A DNA stretch of 37,295 nucleotides, from the NCBI GenBank assembly GCA_025454395.1, contig JALOOM010000084.1:1-37295 (forward strand), given 5' to 3'. Of this stretch, positions 8,340 through 17,227 are shown one piece after another. The position numbers were made by a program, and so were the translations under genes. The notes beneath the pieces were generated by a model that saw only the letters and a program-made list of their open reading frames with translations, did not search any database and was not told the origin of the DNA. Source of the DNA: Elainella sp. Prado103 (GTDB lineage Bacteria > Cyanobacteriota > Cyanobacteriia > Elainellales > Elainellaceae). The first letter of the stretch is position 1. The number at the start of each line of letters is the position of its first letter.

Positions 8340-9008
8340 ATGGCTCGTTCTCCTTGGGGGACTCGGTTCAGCTTGGAGAGGCGCGATCGAATCCAGTACT
8401 TCCTGGAGCGGGGGTTGCCTGCGACAATTTTAATCATGGTGGCGCTTCTGCAACTCTATCTGACCCAGACTGTCAACCTGTCGCCCTGGAAAGGCGGCGG
8501 ATTTGGAATGTTTGGGGCGATCGATGCGCCCGATATGCGAGTGATTCAGGCGGAGGGGTTAGATCAAGATGGCAATCTGCTCCAGTTTGATGTGTATGGT
8601 GCGCTGGACGATCGCACCATTCGTCGCACCCGTACCCTGCCTCGTCAAAGTGATTTGGAGCAACTGGCTCCGCAATTGATCAAGCAGCCAATTGTCTCTA
8701 CCACCATTCAACGACAGGCGGTTTATCAAAAGTTTCAGGAGCACAATACCGATCTTGCAGTCGATCGTTCGACGATACTCAATTTGCCATCTGATACCGG
8801 AGTCAATGCTTGGCCAACCCTCTCTGGTCATCCCATTACTCAACCCCTGTACCGACTGAAAACAGTCTTCGATCCAGAAGTGCCCGAAGCTGTAAAAACC
8901 TTAAAGGCAATTCGGCTGCAATGGTGGCGGATTCGGTTTGACCAGATGAATCATCGGTTATGGTCTGAACCACTGAGTTCAGTCGTAGAAGCGGGAGTTT
9001 GGCCGTGA
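8340..9008 (+). CDS. Single-pass membrane protein with GGGFGMF motif
   Basis: 222 residues. A basic N-terminus leads to one membrane helix (about 27-46), then a soluble domain on the far side. Right after the helix is the motif SPWKGGGFGMFGAID. I believe this Gly-rich/MF pattern recurs in proteins encoded next to polytopic HTTM-like membrane proteins, but cannot verify it. A GAGG ribosome-binding site precedes the ATG. Its stop codon overlaps the GTG start of the next gene by 4 bp (GTGA), so the two are translationally coupled and probably form a complex. No enzymatic motif is evident. Confidence 0.75.
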   Translation: MARSPWGTRFSLERRDRIQYFLERGLPATILIMVALLQLYLTQTVNLSPWKGGGFGMFGAIDAPDMRVIQAEGLDQDGNLLQFDVYGALDDRTIRRTRTLPRQSDLEQLAPQLIKQPIVSTTIQRQAVYQKFQEHNTDLAVDRSTILNLPSDTGVNAWPTLSGHPITQPLYRLKTVFDPEVPEAVKTLKAIRLQWWRIRFDQMNHRLWSEPLSSVVEAGVWP

Positions 9009-9904
9009 CTCCGATTTCACCTTCCTCTCCTGAGCTAACAGTTCCTCTGCGGCTGCGATTTCTCACCGATCTGCTGGCCGAACCCCGGCATCTGCTAGTG
9101 TTGCGGTTTTCGGTACTGTTTCTGTTGCTCTATGGTTCCAGTACTGTATTTCTAGATATTCCTCTACAAATTCTCTGTGGATTGATGCTGCTCTCTCCCT
9201 CGTTGTTAACCAATCAGGTGATGTGGGTACTGATTTGCGGCATCGTCTGGTTTGTGAATGCAACCGATTGGCTATGGATTGACAATCACAAAATTTTGAT
9301 TACCTACTGGTGCCTGGTTTGTGCGCTGGCAGTTTCTGCGAAAGATACTGATGATGTTTTGGACTGGAATGGCAGGTTGTTGATTGGGCTGACATTTTTG
9401 TTTGCCACGACCTGGAAGATACTGGCGAGCGAATATTGGGATGGCACATTTCTGCACTACGTCTTTTTGGCTGATGGTCGAGTAGAAGCGCTAGGTACGT
9501 TGATCGGTGGACTGTCCCCTCACATGCTGCCGCAAAATCGCTTACTGGAAACTCTGCTGAAGCAGTTCCCCCAAGCCATTGGTTCAGTCTCCTTAACAAC
9601 TAGTACTCGTTTACAGATATTTACCTTGATCACTTCATACTGGACGCTGTTGATTGAAGGGAGTGTAGCACTTGCATTTTTGTTGAAACCACTGCGCTGG
9701 CTTTCTCGATTTCGCGATTGGTTACTGATTACGTTTATTGCCACGACTTACTTTATTCTGCCAGTACTGGGATTTGCCTATATTTTAATCATTATGGGAT
9801 TTGCTCAATGCCACCCTCAACACCGAGCCGTTCGCATTGCCTATATCAGTCTCTTTGCTTTCCTACAACTTTCGCGACTACCCTGGAGTTTTCTATTTTT
9901 CTAG
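9005..9904 (+). CDS. Polytopic inner-membrane protein, possibly HTTM-like
   Basis: 299 residues from the GTG at 9005, which overlaps the upstream stop (GTGA); a TTG at 8999 is a less likely start. About seven to eight hydrophobic segments can be read, including LLVLRFSVLFLLLYG, VMWVLICGIVWFV, ILITYWCLVCALAVS and FILPVLGFAYILIIMGF. NGRLLIGLTFLFATTWKI and a conserved-looking WDGTFLHY loop lie between. The layout and its single-pass partner suggest a distant relative of HTTM/vitamin-K-carboxylase-like membrane proteins, but no catalytic residue can be assigned, so this is tentative. It is followed after 6 bp by the exported HAD phosphatase. Confidence 0.72.
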   Translation: MTPISPSSPELTVPLRLRFLTDLLAEPRHLLVLRFSVLFLLLYGSSTVFLDIPLQILCGLMLLSPSLLTNQVMWVLICGIVWFVNATDWLWIDNHKILITYWCLVCALAVSAKDTDDVLDWNGRLLIGLTFLFATTWKILASEYWDGTFLHYVFLADGRVEALGTLIGGLSPHMLPQNRLLETLLKQFPQAIGSVSLTTSTRLQIFTLITSYWTLLIEGSVALAFLLKPLRWLSRFRDWLLITFIATTYFILPVLGFAYILIIMGFAQCHPQHRAVRIAYISLFAFLQLSRLPWSFLFF

Positions 9905-9910
9905 TCCCTC

Positions 9911-10930
9911 ATGATGAAAATTAGCCGATCGCATCTTCTCCGATTGATCACTGCGGCAGGTGCTTTTCCCCTACTTCACACCCTCTATCAATCCAGCACC
10001 GCTGCACCCGCACCCACTACAACGGAGCCACTGCCATCCTGGAATGCGGGTCAGGTGAAATCAGCCATTACCGATTTTGTCCGCCGCACTACCACACCCG
10101 GCAGTCCTGACTTTATTCCTGTCGAAGACCGGATTGCCACCTTTGACAACGATGGCACCCTCTGGGCCGAGCAACCCATCATTCAAATTTTGGCGATACA
10201 GGCCAGGTTAGAAACGCTGGCGACGGCTGATCCAGCACTGCGGCAAACCCAGCCATTTCAGGCAGCACTGGCAGGGGATGCAGCTTATTTTGCCACGGCA
10301 GGAGAAGCCGCCTTGATGCAGGTGATTGCCCTCGCCTCGGCCAATCAGACAGACGCAGAATTTGCTGCCCAGACCGCTGCTTTTTTTGAGACGGCCACCT
10401 ATCCCCGGTTTAATCAGCCAGTGACTGCAATGGTTTATCAACCGATGCAAGAACTGCTGACTTATCTGCGTGCCCATGCGTTCCAAACCTGGATTTGCTC
10501 TGGCGGCGGCATTGATTTTATCCGGGTCATTTCTCAGCCGCTCTATGGCATTCCGCCCCAGCAGGTGATTGGTAGTTCGCTTCAGAAGGAATATCGAGTG
10601 GTGAATGGAACGGGGCAGCTCTGGCGCTTAGCCGAAATTGGCCGCATCAACGATAAAGCTGGAAAACCCGTCGGTATTGATCTACACATTGGCAAACGTC
10701 CGGTGATTGCAGTCGGCAATGTGCGGTCGGGCGGCGATATCGCCATGCAGTCCTATTCACAGGGCAGCTCGGAAGTATCGCTACAACTGCTGGTCAATCA
10801 CGACGATGGCGACCGGGAATTTGCCTATCAGGAACCAGACCAAGCATCGCTGAATGCGGCAAATGCGAACGGTTGGCAAGTCGTCAGTATGAAGAATGAC
10901 TGGAAAACTATCTTTGCGTTTCAGCAGTAG
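9911..10930 (+). CDS. Exported HAD-superfamily phosphatase
   Basis: 339 residues. The N-terminus is a signal peptide (hydrophobic LLRLITAAGAFPLL, cleavage likely in the Ala-rich STAAPAP region near 33). HAD motif I is FDNDGTLW (nucleophile D79, acid D81), motif II is in the WICSGGGIDF strand, and motif IV is VGNVRSGGDIAM, two residues longer than VGNSDGDLAM in the cytoplasmic paralogue at 18,917. A helical cap lies between motifs I and II. It begins 6 bp after the polytopic membrane gene, so it is the last gene of the array-B operon. Substrate unknown; a phosphomonoester in the periplasm is the obvious inference. The motif IV insertion may alter metal binding. Confidence 0.88.
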   Translation: MMKISRSHLLRLITAAGAFPLLHTLYQSSTAAPAPTTTEPLPSWNAGQVKSAITDFVRRTTTPGSPDFIPVEDRIATFDNDGTLWAEQPIIQILAIQARLETLATADPALRQTQPFQAALAGDAAYFATAGEAALMQVIALASANQTDAEFAAQTAAFFETATYPRFNQPVTAMVYQPMQELLTYLRAHAFQTWICSGGGIDFIRVISQPLYGIPPQQVIGSSLQKEYRVVNGTGQLWRLAEIGRINDKAGKPVGIDLHIGKRPVIAVGNVRSGGDIAMQSYSQGSSEVSLQLLVNHDDGDREFAYQEPDQASLNAANANGWQVVSMKNDWKTIFAFQQ

Positions 10931-11043
10931 TGCCTGCCAGTCTTAGTCAGACTAGCCGAGAAATTAGGAGGGAATTAATTGATGAATTCAAAATTCACTT
11001 CAAACTATTAGACGATTGAAATTACGCTGATTGCCAATTCCAT

Positions 11044-11067
11044 TTTAGATACGGCTTTAGATACGGC
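11044..11067 (+). repeat. Perfect 12-bp tandem duplication in the 10,931-11,369 gap
   Basis: TTTAGATACGGC is present twice (11,044-11,055 and 11,056-11,067). The gap also holds an AGGAGG followed by a nine-codon ATG frame (about 10,967-11,010) that may be the head of a lost gene, a short inverted repeat AGTCT/AGACT near 10,940, and promoter array C. Confidence 0.8.
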
Positions 11068-11139
11068 AAAACTGTCATTTAATCAGCCCGAAACAGCAGT
11101 TCTGCAATCTTCGCGGACTCCCCCAATAGCTACCTCTTT

Positions 11140-11193
11140 TTCTTATAACGTCTTATAACGTCTTATGATTTTCAGATTAAAAGACTTTATCTT
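11140..11193 (+). promoter_or_regulatory. CTTAT array C and -10 of the outer-membrane barrel gene
   Basis: CTTAT sites start at 11,142, 11,152 and 11,162, including two identical TCTTATAACG units, with a weaker TTCAGAT site whose C is at 11,173 (spacings 10, 10, 11). TATCTT at 11,188-11,193 begins 15 nt after that last C. The 5' leader to the ATG at 11,370 would be about 170 nt. Confidence 0.7.
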
Positions 11194-11369
11194 GCAACGG
11201 AGTGGGGCGATACATTGCTCCATTGCTGTTTGTCGATGTCGTGCATCTGATTGACAGAACTGGCGGTTAAAGCCACGCTTGACAGCCGAAACTCGTTTTA
11301 GTGAGTGGCTGTAAAGTTGGCATGGTTTTGAACGATTGTGGTTGGTGAGTAGGAAGTGAGGAGAAGTCA

Positions 11370-12737
11370 ATGAAAGTAGATGTTTTATTCAATCAATGCA
11401 TGCAACATACAGGGGGAGTTGCCACGGCACTACTCAGTAGCATTATTCTTGCTGCGGGAGCTGTTGCGGCTGAAACCTGCGATGCTGATCATTGTGTTGA
11501 GTCTCAGGATGTTGAGACCAGCACTCCAGTCACTATTTTGAATCCGTCGATCGCTCTACCAGAACCTCAACTTGAGGCGGCCAGCTTTGCAGCTATCGAT
11601 TTACAGCCATCAAGCCACCCAGAGCAGATCAAATTCACGGCTTTTCCGATCGAGTCGGCTTCATCCAATTCATCAGCAATGTTATTCAGTGATCCAGAAC
11701 AATGGAATCTAGACCAAGTGAAAGTTACATCTGAGCCAGTGGTGCTTAATTCTGCGATTCCTGCCAATCCATTTAGCTATCCCCTGACAACACCAGAGAA
11801 TATCACCTTCGAGATTGCTGATACATCTGCCCCTCTCGACAATCGCTCAACTGCAAAAGCATTCTATCGTCCGATTGACACACCAGCAAATGCTGAACCA
11901 GTGGAGGAAAGCGAAACAGAAGTCGAAGAAGTTGAAACTGAACGTAATCCGTGGCGGGTTGAAATTCAGCCCTATTTCTTCATTCCCTTCGACCTTAGTG
12001 GAGATGTGATCATTGGCGAAGATCTGGAGTTTAACAACAGATTTGGCAATAATGGAGATGAAGATCGCTTTCCAGTAGACATTGATTTTAATCTGGGTTT
12101 GTCAGATTTTCTGGAACTGGATTTGACTCAACTCCTCTGGTTGGCCGGACGGGTGGAAGTCTGGAACGATGATGTGGGTCTGGGACTGATGGTTCAGGGG
12201 GCTTATTCCAAAATTGGTGTTGAACAGGAGTTTGACCGATTTGAGGTCGATCTCAGTACCGAAACTGTTTCAGTTGATGTTGCCCTGGGGTATAACTTTG
12301 GGGGGCCAGTTCCATTACGTTCGGTCGATCAGGACGAATTAGCTGAGGATACAGAAGTCTATCCTTCGCTGGGATTTGAACTGTTTGGCGGCGGACGCTA
12401 CGGTTCTATTACGCAGACAGTAGAGTTTGATCCAGGCCCAGAAATCGATTTTGGCCCTGAATGGTTTGAACCGCTGGTTGGCGGTCGAATCACCTTTAAC
12501 TTATCGGAAACTCTGTCCTTTGGAGTGCGTGCCGATACCTCGATCACCACCAGCGATACCTCTGATGAAAACTGGAACCTGTTTGTTGGTCTGGACTGGC
12601 AACTCTCACCCAATTTCTCATTGCGTCCTGCCTATCGCTTTTACAGCTTGACTGTACGGGAAGACGGTCCGCTGGGTGGGCGTAAAGTGTCGCTTAATGC
12701 TCAGGGGCTGTGGCTGGGTCTAGTCTTCCAATTTTAA
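11370..12737 (+). CDS. Outer-membrane beta-barrel protein with long Pro/Ser/Glu-rich N-terminal region
   Basis: 455 residues with a GAGGAG ribosome-binding site. The signal peptide (about 1-34) ends in ILAAGAVAA-ET. Residues 40-195 are low-complexity, rich in Ser, Pro, Glu and Thr, and end with an acidic run (EESETEVEEVETE). From about 197 the sequence alternates polar and hydrophobic residues in strand-length blocks (WRVEIQPYFFIPF, LGFELFGGGRY, WFEPLVGGRITFNL, FSLRPAYRFYS) and finishes LGLVFQF, the terminal-Phe signature of outer-membrane proteins. About ten to twelve strands are plausible. The family is uncharacterised. Its own array-C promoter places it with the sulfatase regulon; a role in uptake or envelope remodelling is inference. 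Confidence 0.82.
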   Translation: MKVDVLFNQCMQHTGGVATALLSSIILAAGAVAAETCDADHCVESQDVETSTPVTILNPSIALPEPQLEAASFAAIDLQPSSHPEQIKFTAFPIESASSNSSAMLFSDPEQWNLDQVKVTSEPVVLNSAIPANPFSYPLTTPENITFEIADTSAPLDNRSTAKAFYRPIDTPANAEPVEESETEVEEVETERNPWRVEIQPYFFIPFDLSGDVIIGEDLEFNNRFGNNGDEDRFPVDIDFNLGLSDFLELDLTQLLWLAGRVEVWNDDVGLGLMVQGAYSKIGVEQEFDRFEVDLSTETVSVDVALGYNFGGPVPLRSVDQDELAEDTEVYPSLGFELFGGGRYGSITQTVEFDPGPEIDFGPEWFEPLVGGRITFNLSETLSFGVRADTSITTSDTSDENWNLFVGLDWQLSPNFSLRPAYRFYSLTVREDGPLGGRKVSLNAQGLWLGLVFQF

Positions 12738-12929
12738 AGCAAGTTTATCAGTGTGCGAAGCTCTGCACTAACTCAAGACGGTGCAACCTACGAAGGTGAT
12801 TTTTCATGACATAGGCGCAGCTTTCAACCGCCAGTCCCAGATATTTTGTCAGTCAACTGCTAACAGTCGTTCGCGATTGCTGATCCGATATGTCGCTGAT
12901 TTGGCTTTTGATAGTACCAAATGTACATT

Positions 12930-12984
12930 ATCCTATTGATTTCTTATTTGTTTATATCAATCTCTTATTTCCGCACATTACTGT
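12930..12984 (+). promoter_or_regulatory. CTTAT array D and -10 of the sulfatase gene
   Basis: CCTAT at 12,932, CTTAT at 12,943, a degenerate TATAT at 12,953 and CTTAT at 12,964 give spacings of 11, 10 and 11. TACTGT at 12,979-12,984 begins 15 nt after the last C. The array lies in the 393-bp gap 12,738-13,130; I see nothing else distinct in that gap. Confidence 0.72.
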
Positions 12985-13130
12985 TTATCTGGTATCAATC
13001 CTGGTAGCTTTTGATTGAATCTACCAAGACTACAACGGTTGTACGACGATAGCCTAATTTTGAGTCAAAATATCCAGACTCAATCTATTTGGTTTCCCAG
13101 ACTCCAGATGAAACAAAAGGAGACTTTATC

Positions 13131-14633
13131 ATGCCAAACGGCAAACCCAATATTCTGATTCTGTGGGGTGACGATATCGGTCAAAGTAACCTGAGTTGTT
13201 ACACCGGTGGCTTAATGGGCTATAAAACCCCCAACATCGATCGCATTGCAAATGAAGGAATTCGATTTAATCACTACTATGCTGAGCAAAGCTGTACCGC
13301 TGGTCGGGCAGCATTTATCACCGGACAAAGCGTCTATCGCACGGGCTTAAGTAAAGTGGGTCTACCCGGAGCAGAACTGGGATTCCGAGCAGAAGATCCC
13401 ACCACTGCGGAATTGTTGAAGCCGTTGGGTTATCGCACTGGCCAGTTTGGGAAAAACCACTTTGGCGATCGCGATGAACACCTTCCTACCATGCACGGAT
13501 TCGATGAGTTCTTTGGCAACCTCTACCACCTAAACGCCGAAGAAGAGCCGGAACTGCGTGATTATCCTGATGCCGACGAATTTCCTAACTTCCGTCAAAG
13601 GTTTGGTCCTAGAGGTGTGCTGCACTGCTGGGCAGATGGGAAAGGGGGGCAGAAAATTGAAAACACAGGTCCGTTGACGAAGAAGCGGATGGAAACCTGT
13701 GACGAAGAATTTATGGCCGAGGCAAAGCGGTTTATTCGCGATGCTAAAAATTCTAACGAACCGTTCTTTGTCTGGTTCAACACCACCCACATGCACTTCC
13801 GTACCCATGCCAGACCGCAAGACATGGGACGAGCCGGTCGCTGGCAGTCAGAATACCACGATGTCATGCTCTACCATGATGAGTGTATTGGGGAGATGCT
13901 GAATCTGGTCGATGAACTGGGCATTGCTGAGGACACAATCGTCATGTATGGCACCGACAATGGGCCTCACATGAATAGCTGGCCTGATGCAGGCATGACC
14001 CCCTTCCGCAATGAAAAGAACTCTAACTGGGAGGGAGCCTATCGCGTTCCGGCAATGGTGCGCTGGCCCGGACAGATTGCGCCTGGTCAGGTTTGCAATG
14101 GCATTGTCAGCCACTTAGATTGGTTGCCCACGTTGCTGGCTGCCGCAGGTGAACCCGACATCAAGAACAAGTTGCTGAATGGTCATCAGGTCGGTAATAA
14201 GAACTTTAAGATCCACCTGGATGGTTACAACATGCTGGACTACTGGACGGAAAAAACCGACAAGAGTCCTCGCAAGGAGTTCTTCTACTTTTCGGATGAT
14301 GGCGACATGACGGGGTTGCGCTACGAAAACTTTAAAATTGTCTTTATGGAGCAACGGGCAACGGGGACGCTGCAAGTTTGGGCAGAACCTTTTGTTCCCC
14401 TGCGAGTTCCCAAGATTTTCAACCTGTTGACCGACCCCTATGAACGAGCAGACATCACCTCTAACACCTACTGGGATTGGATGCTCGATCACGCCTTTAT
14501 GCTGGTTCCGGCGCAGGCAATTGCTGGTGAGTTCTTAGCTACCTTTAAGGACTATCCTCCCCGTCAAAAAGCGGCTAGCTTTAGCCTGGAGCAGGTGATG
14601 GAGAAGCTGGAAGACACGATATCTAGCCACTAA
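13131..14633 (+). CDS. Type I (formylglycine-dependent) sulfatase, no signal peptide
   Basis: 500 residues from the ATG at 13,131, chosen for its ribosome-binding site AAAGGAG at 13,116-13,122; a TTG at 13,089 lacks one. It belongs to the alkaline-phosphatase/sulfatase superfamily and would hydrolyse sulfate esters. The metal-site aspartates D14/D15 are in LWGDDIGQSN. The modification motif is SCTAGR with C55 as the residue converted to formylglycine. The second metal pair is D276/N277 in YGTDNGPH, and NTTHMHF and MTPFRNEKNSNWEGAYRVP are further family landmarks. There is no signal peptide or membrane helix, so the enzyme should stay in the cytoplasm unless co-exported. The matching activator (FGE) is at 19,971 under the same type of promoter. 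A terminator follows. The natural substrate cannot be told from sequence. Confidence 0.94.
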   Translation: MPNGKPNILILWGDDIGQSNLSCYTGGLMGYKTPNIDRIANEGIRFNHYYAEQSCTAGRAAFITGQSVYRTGLSKVGLPGAELGFRAEDPTTAELLKPLGYRTGQFGKNHFGDRDEHLPTMHGFDEFFGNLYHLNAEEEPELRDYPDADEFPNFRQRFGPRGVLHCWADGKGGQKIENTGPLTKKRMETCDEEFMAEAKRFIRDAKNSNEPFFVWFNTTHMHFRTHARPQDMGRAGRWQSEYHDVMLYHDECIGEMLNLVDELGIAEDTIVMYGTDNGPHMNSWPDAGMTPFRNEKNSNWEGAYRVPAMVRWPGQIAPGQVCNGIVSHLDWLPTLLAAAGEPDIKNKLLNGHQVGNKNFKIHLDGYNMLDYWTEKTDKSPRKEFFYFSDDGDMTGLRYENFKIVFMEQRATGTLQVWAEPFVPLRVPKIFNLLTDPYERADITSNTYWDWMLDHAFMLVPAQAIAGEFLATFKDYPPRQKAASFSLEQVMEKLEDTISSH

Positions 14634-14657
14634 ACTTCTCCTGAGTCTCAACGATCT

Positions 14658-14692
14658 GAAAGGTGGGCACTGCCTACCTTTCTCCTTTTATT
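14658..14692 (+). terminator. Rho-independent terminator after the sulfatase
   Basis: GAAAGGTGGG (14,658-14,667) pairs with CCTACCTTTC (14,673-14,682) around a 5-nt CACTG loop, with one G-U pair, followed by TCCTTTTATT. It lies 25 bp after the sulfatase stop and should make that transcript monocistronic. Confidence 0.8.
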
Positions 14693-14694
14693 GG

Positions 14695-14917
14695 CAACGA
14701 CCCTGCAAAATCTGCAAAACCGCAATTGCAAGCATGATTATCGGTTTAGGATCGGTACTGTCAGAAACATTGGCTGACAATGGTCAGCCCTTAGATTTCT
14801 GAGTCCGTTGTGCCACCATTGGCTGACAAATGCTAGCAGGGTTTATCTCTGGCTTCTTCAGGGGATGCAAAACACCAAAAGCTAATATTCCACCCCTAAA
14901 AACTTTCCTGTCTCGCT
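14695..14917 (+). pseudogene. Internally deleted copy of the membrane-protein gene at 17,228
   Basis: The start matches 17,217-17,247, but the ATG has become CTG. The alignment then jumps about 183 bp and continues at the segment matching 17,431 onward, up to about 17,627. Nucleotide identity is high with scattered substitutions, and a TGA now interrupts the frame after the GQPLDF-equivalent. It is a dead partial duplicate. The remaining 200 bp to 15,119 show only unconvincing short frames and no array or clear ribosome-binding site. Confidence 0.9.
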
Positions 14918-15119
14918 ACGGAAGCCTTCCAAGCTATCTTCTCTATGCCTTGTTTACCTAGTCCATCAACTGATCAAGACAACTCTATACCATTTGAATT
15001 CGATCGCACTCAACTCCCCCTGCCAGAGCCACTGTTTCACCGTAATGACCACAAGAGCAGAACATTACTGCTACGGAAAGCAAGCCTGAACAACCAAGTT
15101 TATTCGTATAGCAAGAAGC

Positions 15120-17093
15120 ATGACAGAGAATCCAGTTAACCCAGCAACTCCCATTCCAGTAACACCCGAAACCTTTATCCATGCAGAAACTGATCGCATG
15201 TTTCGGGATATGGTTAAGCAGGCAGGTGGTATTAACCGTCTGTATCATTTTCGCAATGTCACTCCGCTCGATAATCAGACAGTCATTCGGATGAATAAAG
15301 ACACGCTCTACTCAATGGGCGTAGTGGATACTTCCAAAGGCGCGACGATAACTTTCCCAGAAATTCCAGCGGGTCGCTACGCTTCGATATACCTGGCAGA
15401 CAATGACCATTATTGCCCCTTCGTCACCTACACTCCCGGTACTCACGAATTGCCTCGAGACACTCAATACCTGGGGATAGGTGTTCGGATTCAACTGTTT
15501 AATCCCAATGACCCGGACGAAATTGCTTTAGTTAATTGCTTGCAGGATCAGTTTGTGATCAACGCCAATAGTGCCGAGCCGTTACCTGAATTTCAATGGG
15601 ATAGTGAAACCCTGAATGCCTTGCGATCGCAGTACGAAAAAGATGCCGCCCAATACAGCAGTTGGAAGGGGATGCAGGGGCCAAGGGGCAAGGTGGATGA
15701 GAAGACCCGTCACATTGCCGCTGCCGCTGCCTGGGGACTGTTTCCAGAGTGGGATGCAACTTATCTAAACTACAACGGTGGGCATGACTACCGGGTGTGC
15801 CATCAGGCGACCTATCAAGTCCCAGAAAACAACGCCTTCTGGTCAATCACGGTCTACGGCAATGACGGCTTTATGAAGAGCGAGAACAACATCATTAATG
15901 CCTCCAATGTGAAGCTAAATCCAGATGGCACCTTTACCGTACATTTTGGCTCACAGGACGTTTGTGGGGATGTTCTAAATCGCCTGGATATAAGTGAGGG
16001 GTGGAACTTCCTCATGCGGATCTACCGTCCGGGGCCATCTGTACTGGATGGAAGCTACAAACTGCCCAATGCTGAACCCATCGGAAGTGGGGGCGAAAAA
16101 CCCTTTGAGTTCGCTTCACCAGCGGACTTTGGAGTTACCGATTACGCTTACAAAGTCTCGGAGACCGATTTTAATATCAAGCGGAGCCTTGCTAAGGCTG
16201 GCATCAACGAGTGGGCGCATCAGAGTGATGTCAGTAACGTCAAGACCCAGCAAGTCATCCGCGAGAATCAGGATGTCATTTATTCCAGCGCTGTCGTCGA
16301 TGTCCGGGACGGTGCAACTTTCTCCGTACCGGCAAGCAAAACCTATCACATCATCGAGGTCATCGATCAGCAGAACTACATTGTCGATATCGTATATCCC
16401 GGCAGCAGCCTCACCATTACGCCCGACAACCTGACTTACGGCAACTACGTCTACCTCAACATGCGGATCCGAATACTTCCGGATTCTGAAGGTGGAATCG
16501 AAGCCACCCGCAAACTTCAGCGGATGGCAACCATTGAGGCGAAGTCAGATGTTCCTTATACGACTCCCGATATTGTGCTCGATCAGACCAAAATGGAGGC
16601 GATCCGGATGGCGCTGATCAAGGACGTTCAGGCTGGCAAACTACCCGACACCAGTAGATCGATAGGTGGACCGTATCAGACCGACCCGCAGGCTCATCTC
16701 TATGCCACCGCCTACGGATGGGGTGGCCTCTCTGTCGAACATGCGGCCTACGCTCCGATCGAGAACCGTACGGAGATTAGGGAGGGCAAGGCTGTTCCAT
16801 CGAGCATCACCTTCACGCCGCCGGAAATCGATTACGACCGAGGCGGTTTTTGGTCGATCACCACCTACGACAGCGAAGGCTGGTTGGCTAGGGACAAGGC
16901 TGCCATATCCAATTCAGAGGCTATCCCGAACCCAGACGGATCCTACACGATTCGGTTCAATGCTCCGGGCAGTTCGAACAACATCGAGACACCCTCGCCA
17001 TTCACCGCGCTGCTGCGAATCTACGTTCCCAAGTCAAAGGATGGCGCAATCCGCTATCTAGAGAATGCGAGCAAGGATTTGGTAATCCAGTAA
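15120..17093 (+). CDS. Tandem DUF1254/DUF1214 protein (two full modules fused)
   Basis: 657 residues. Module 1 has a DUF1254-like part (about 20-140; NKDTLYSMGVVD and AGRYASIYLADND) and a DUF1214-like part (about 225-330; NNAFWSITVYGNDGF and DISEGWNFLMRIYRP). Module 2 repeats the order (DUF1254-like about 345-480, with NQDVIYSSAVVDVRDGA; DUF1214-like about 570-650, with GGFWSITTYDSEGW and TALLRIYVP). Family members are usually single-module and often have a signal peptide; this one has none visible. The DNA of module 2 (from about 16,180) looks richer in G+C than module 1, suggesting a fusion of genes with different histories. The families have no known biochemical activity. It follows the sulfatase but has no CTTAT array, and a terminator intervenes, so how it is transcribed is unclear. 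Confidence 0.85.
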   Translation: MTENPVNPATPIPVTPETFIHAETDRMFRDMVKQAGGINRLYHFRNVTPLDNQTVIRMNKDTLYSMGVVDTSKGATITFPEIPAGRYASIYLADNDHYCPFVTYTPGTHELPRDTQYLGIGVRIQLFNPNDPDEIALVNCLQDQFVINANSAEPLPEFQWDSETLNALRSQYEKDAAQYSSWKGMQGPRGKVDEKTRHIAAAAAWGLFPEWDATYLNYNGGHDYRVCHQATYQVPENNAFWSITVYGNDGFMKSENNIINASNVKLNPDGTFTVHFGSQDVCGDVLNRLDISEGWNFLMRIYRPGPSVLDGSYKLPNAEPIGSGGEKPFEFASPADFGVTDYAYKVSETDFNIKRSLAKAGINEWAHQSDVSNVKTQQVIRENQDVIYSSAVVDVRDGATFSVPASKTYHIIEVIDQQNYIVDIVYPGSSLTITPDNLTYGNYVYLNMRIRILPDSEGGIEATRKLQRMATIEAKSDVPYTTPDIVLDQTKMEAIRMALIKDVQAGKLPDTSRSIGGPYQTDPQAHLYATAYGWGGLSVEHAAYAPIENRTEIREGKAVPSSITFTPPEIDYDRGGFWSITTYDSEGWLARDKAAISNSEAIPNPDGSYTIRFNAPGSSNNIETPSPFTALLRIYVPKSKDGAIRYLENASKDLVIQ

Positions 17094-17182
17094 ACTTCCT
17101 CCCGATCTCGCGAATGATGCCGAACGGGCTGGATGTGAACGAGGGCTGGAATTTCCTGATACGGGTCTATCGCTCAGTCAAA
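17094..17182 (+). pseudogene. Remnant tail of a further DUF1214 gene
   Basis: Right after the previous stop codon the frame at 17,114 reads NGLDVNEGWNFLIRVYRS, clearly homologous to NRLDISEGWNFLMRIYRP in module 1 of the neighbour. It lacks everything else and runs without a stop into the leader of the membrane-protein gene. It is evidence that a second DUF1254/DUF1214 gene once stood here next to that membrane-protein gene. Confidence 0.75.
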
Positions 17183-17227
17183 GTCACGACTCTTTCTAGC
17201 TGTAGATGCCTATCTTCTGCAACGACC

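Noticed and set aside
11140-11170. CRISPR array
   Set aside because: Units of 10 bp with no spacers; the tandem repeats elsewhere in the window likewise lack CRISPR-length repeats and unique spacers.
14945-15139. A 64-codon + frame before the DUF1254 gene
   Set aside because: No ribosome-binding site, no recognisable pattern, and it overlaps the start of the well-supported downstream gene.
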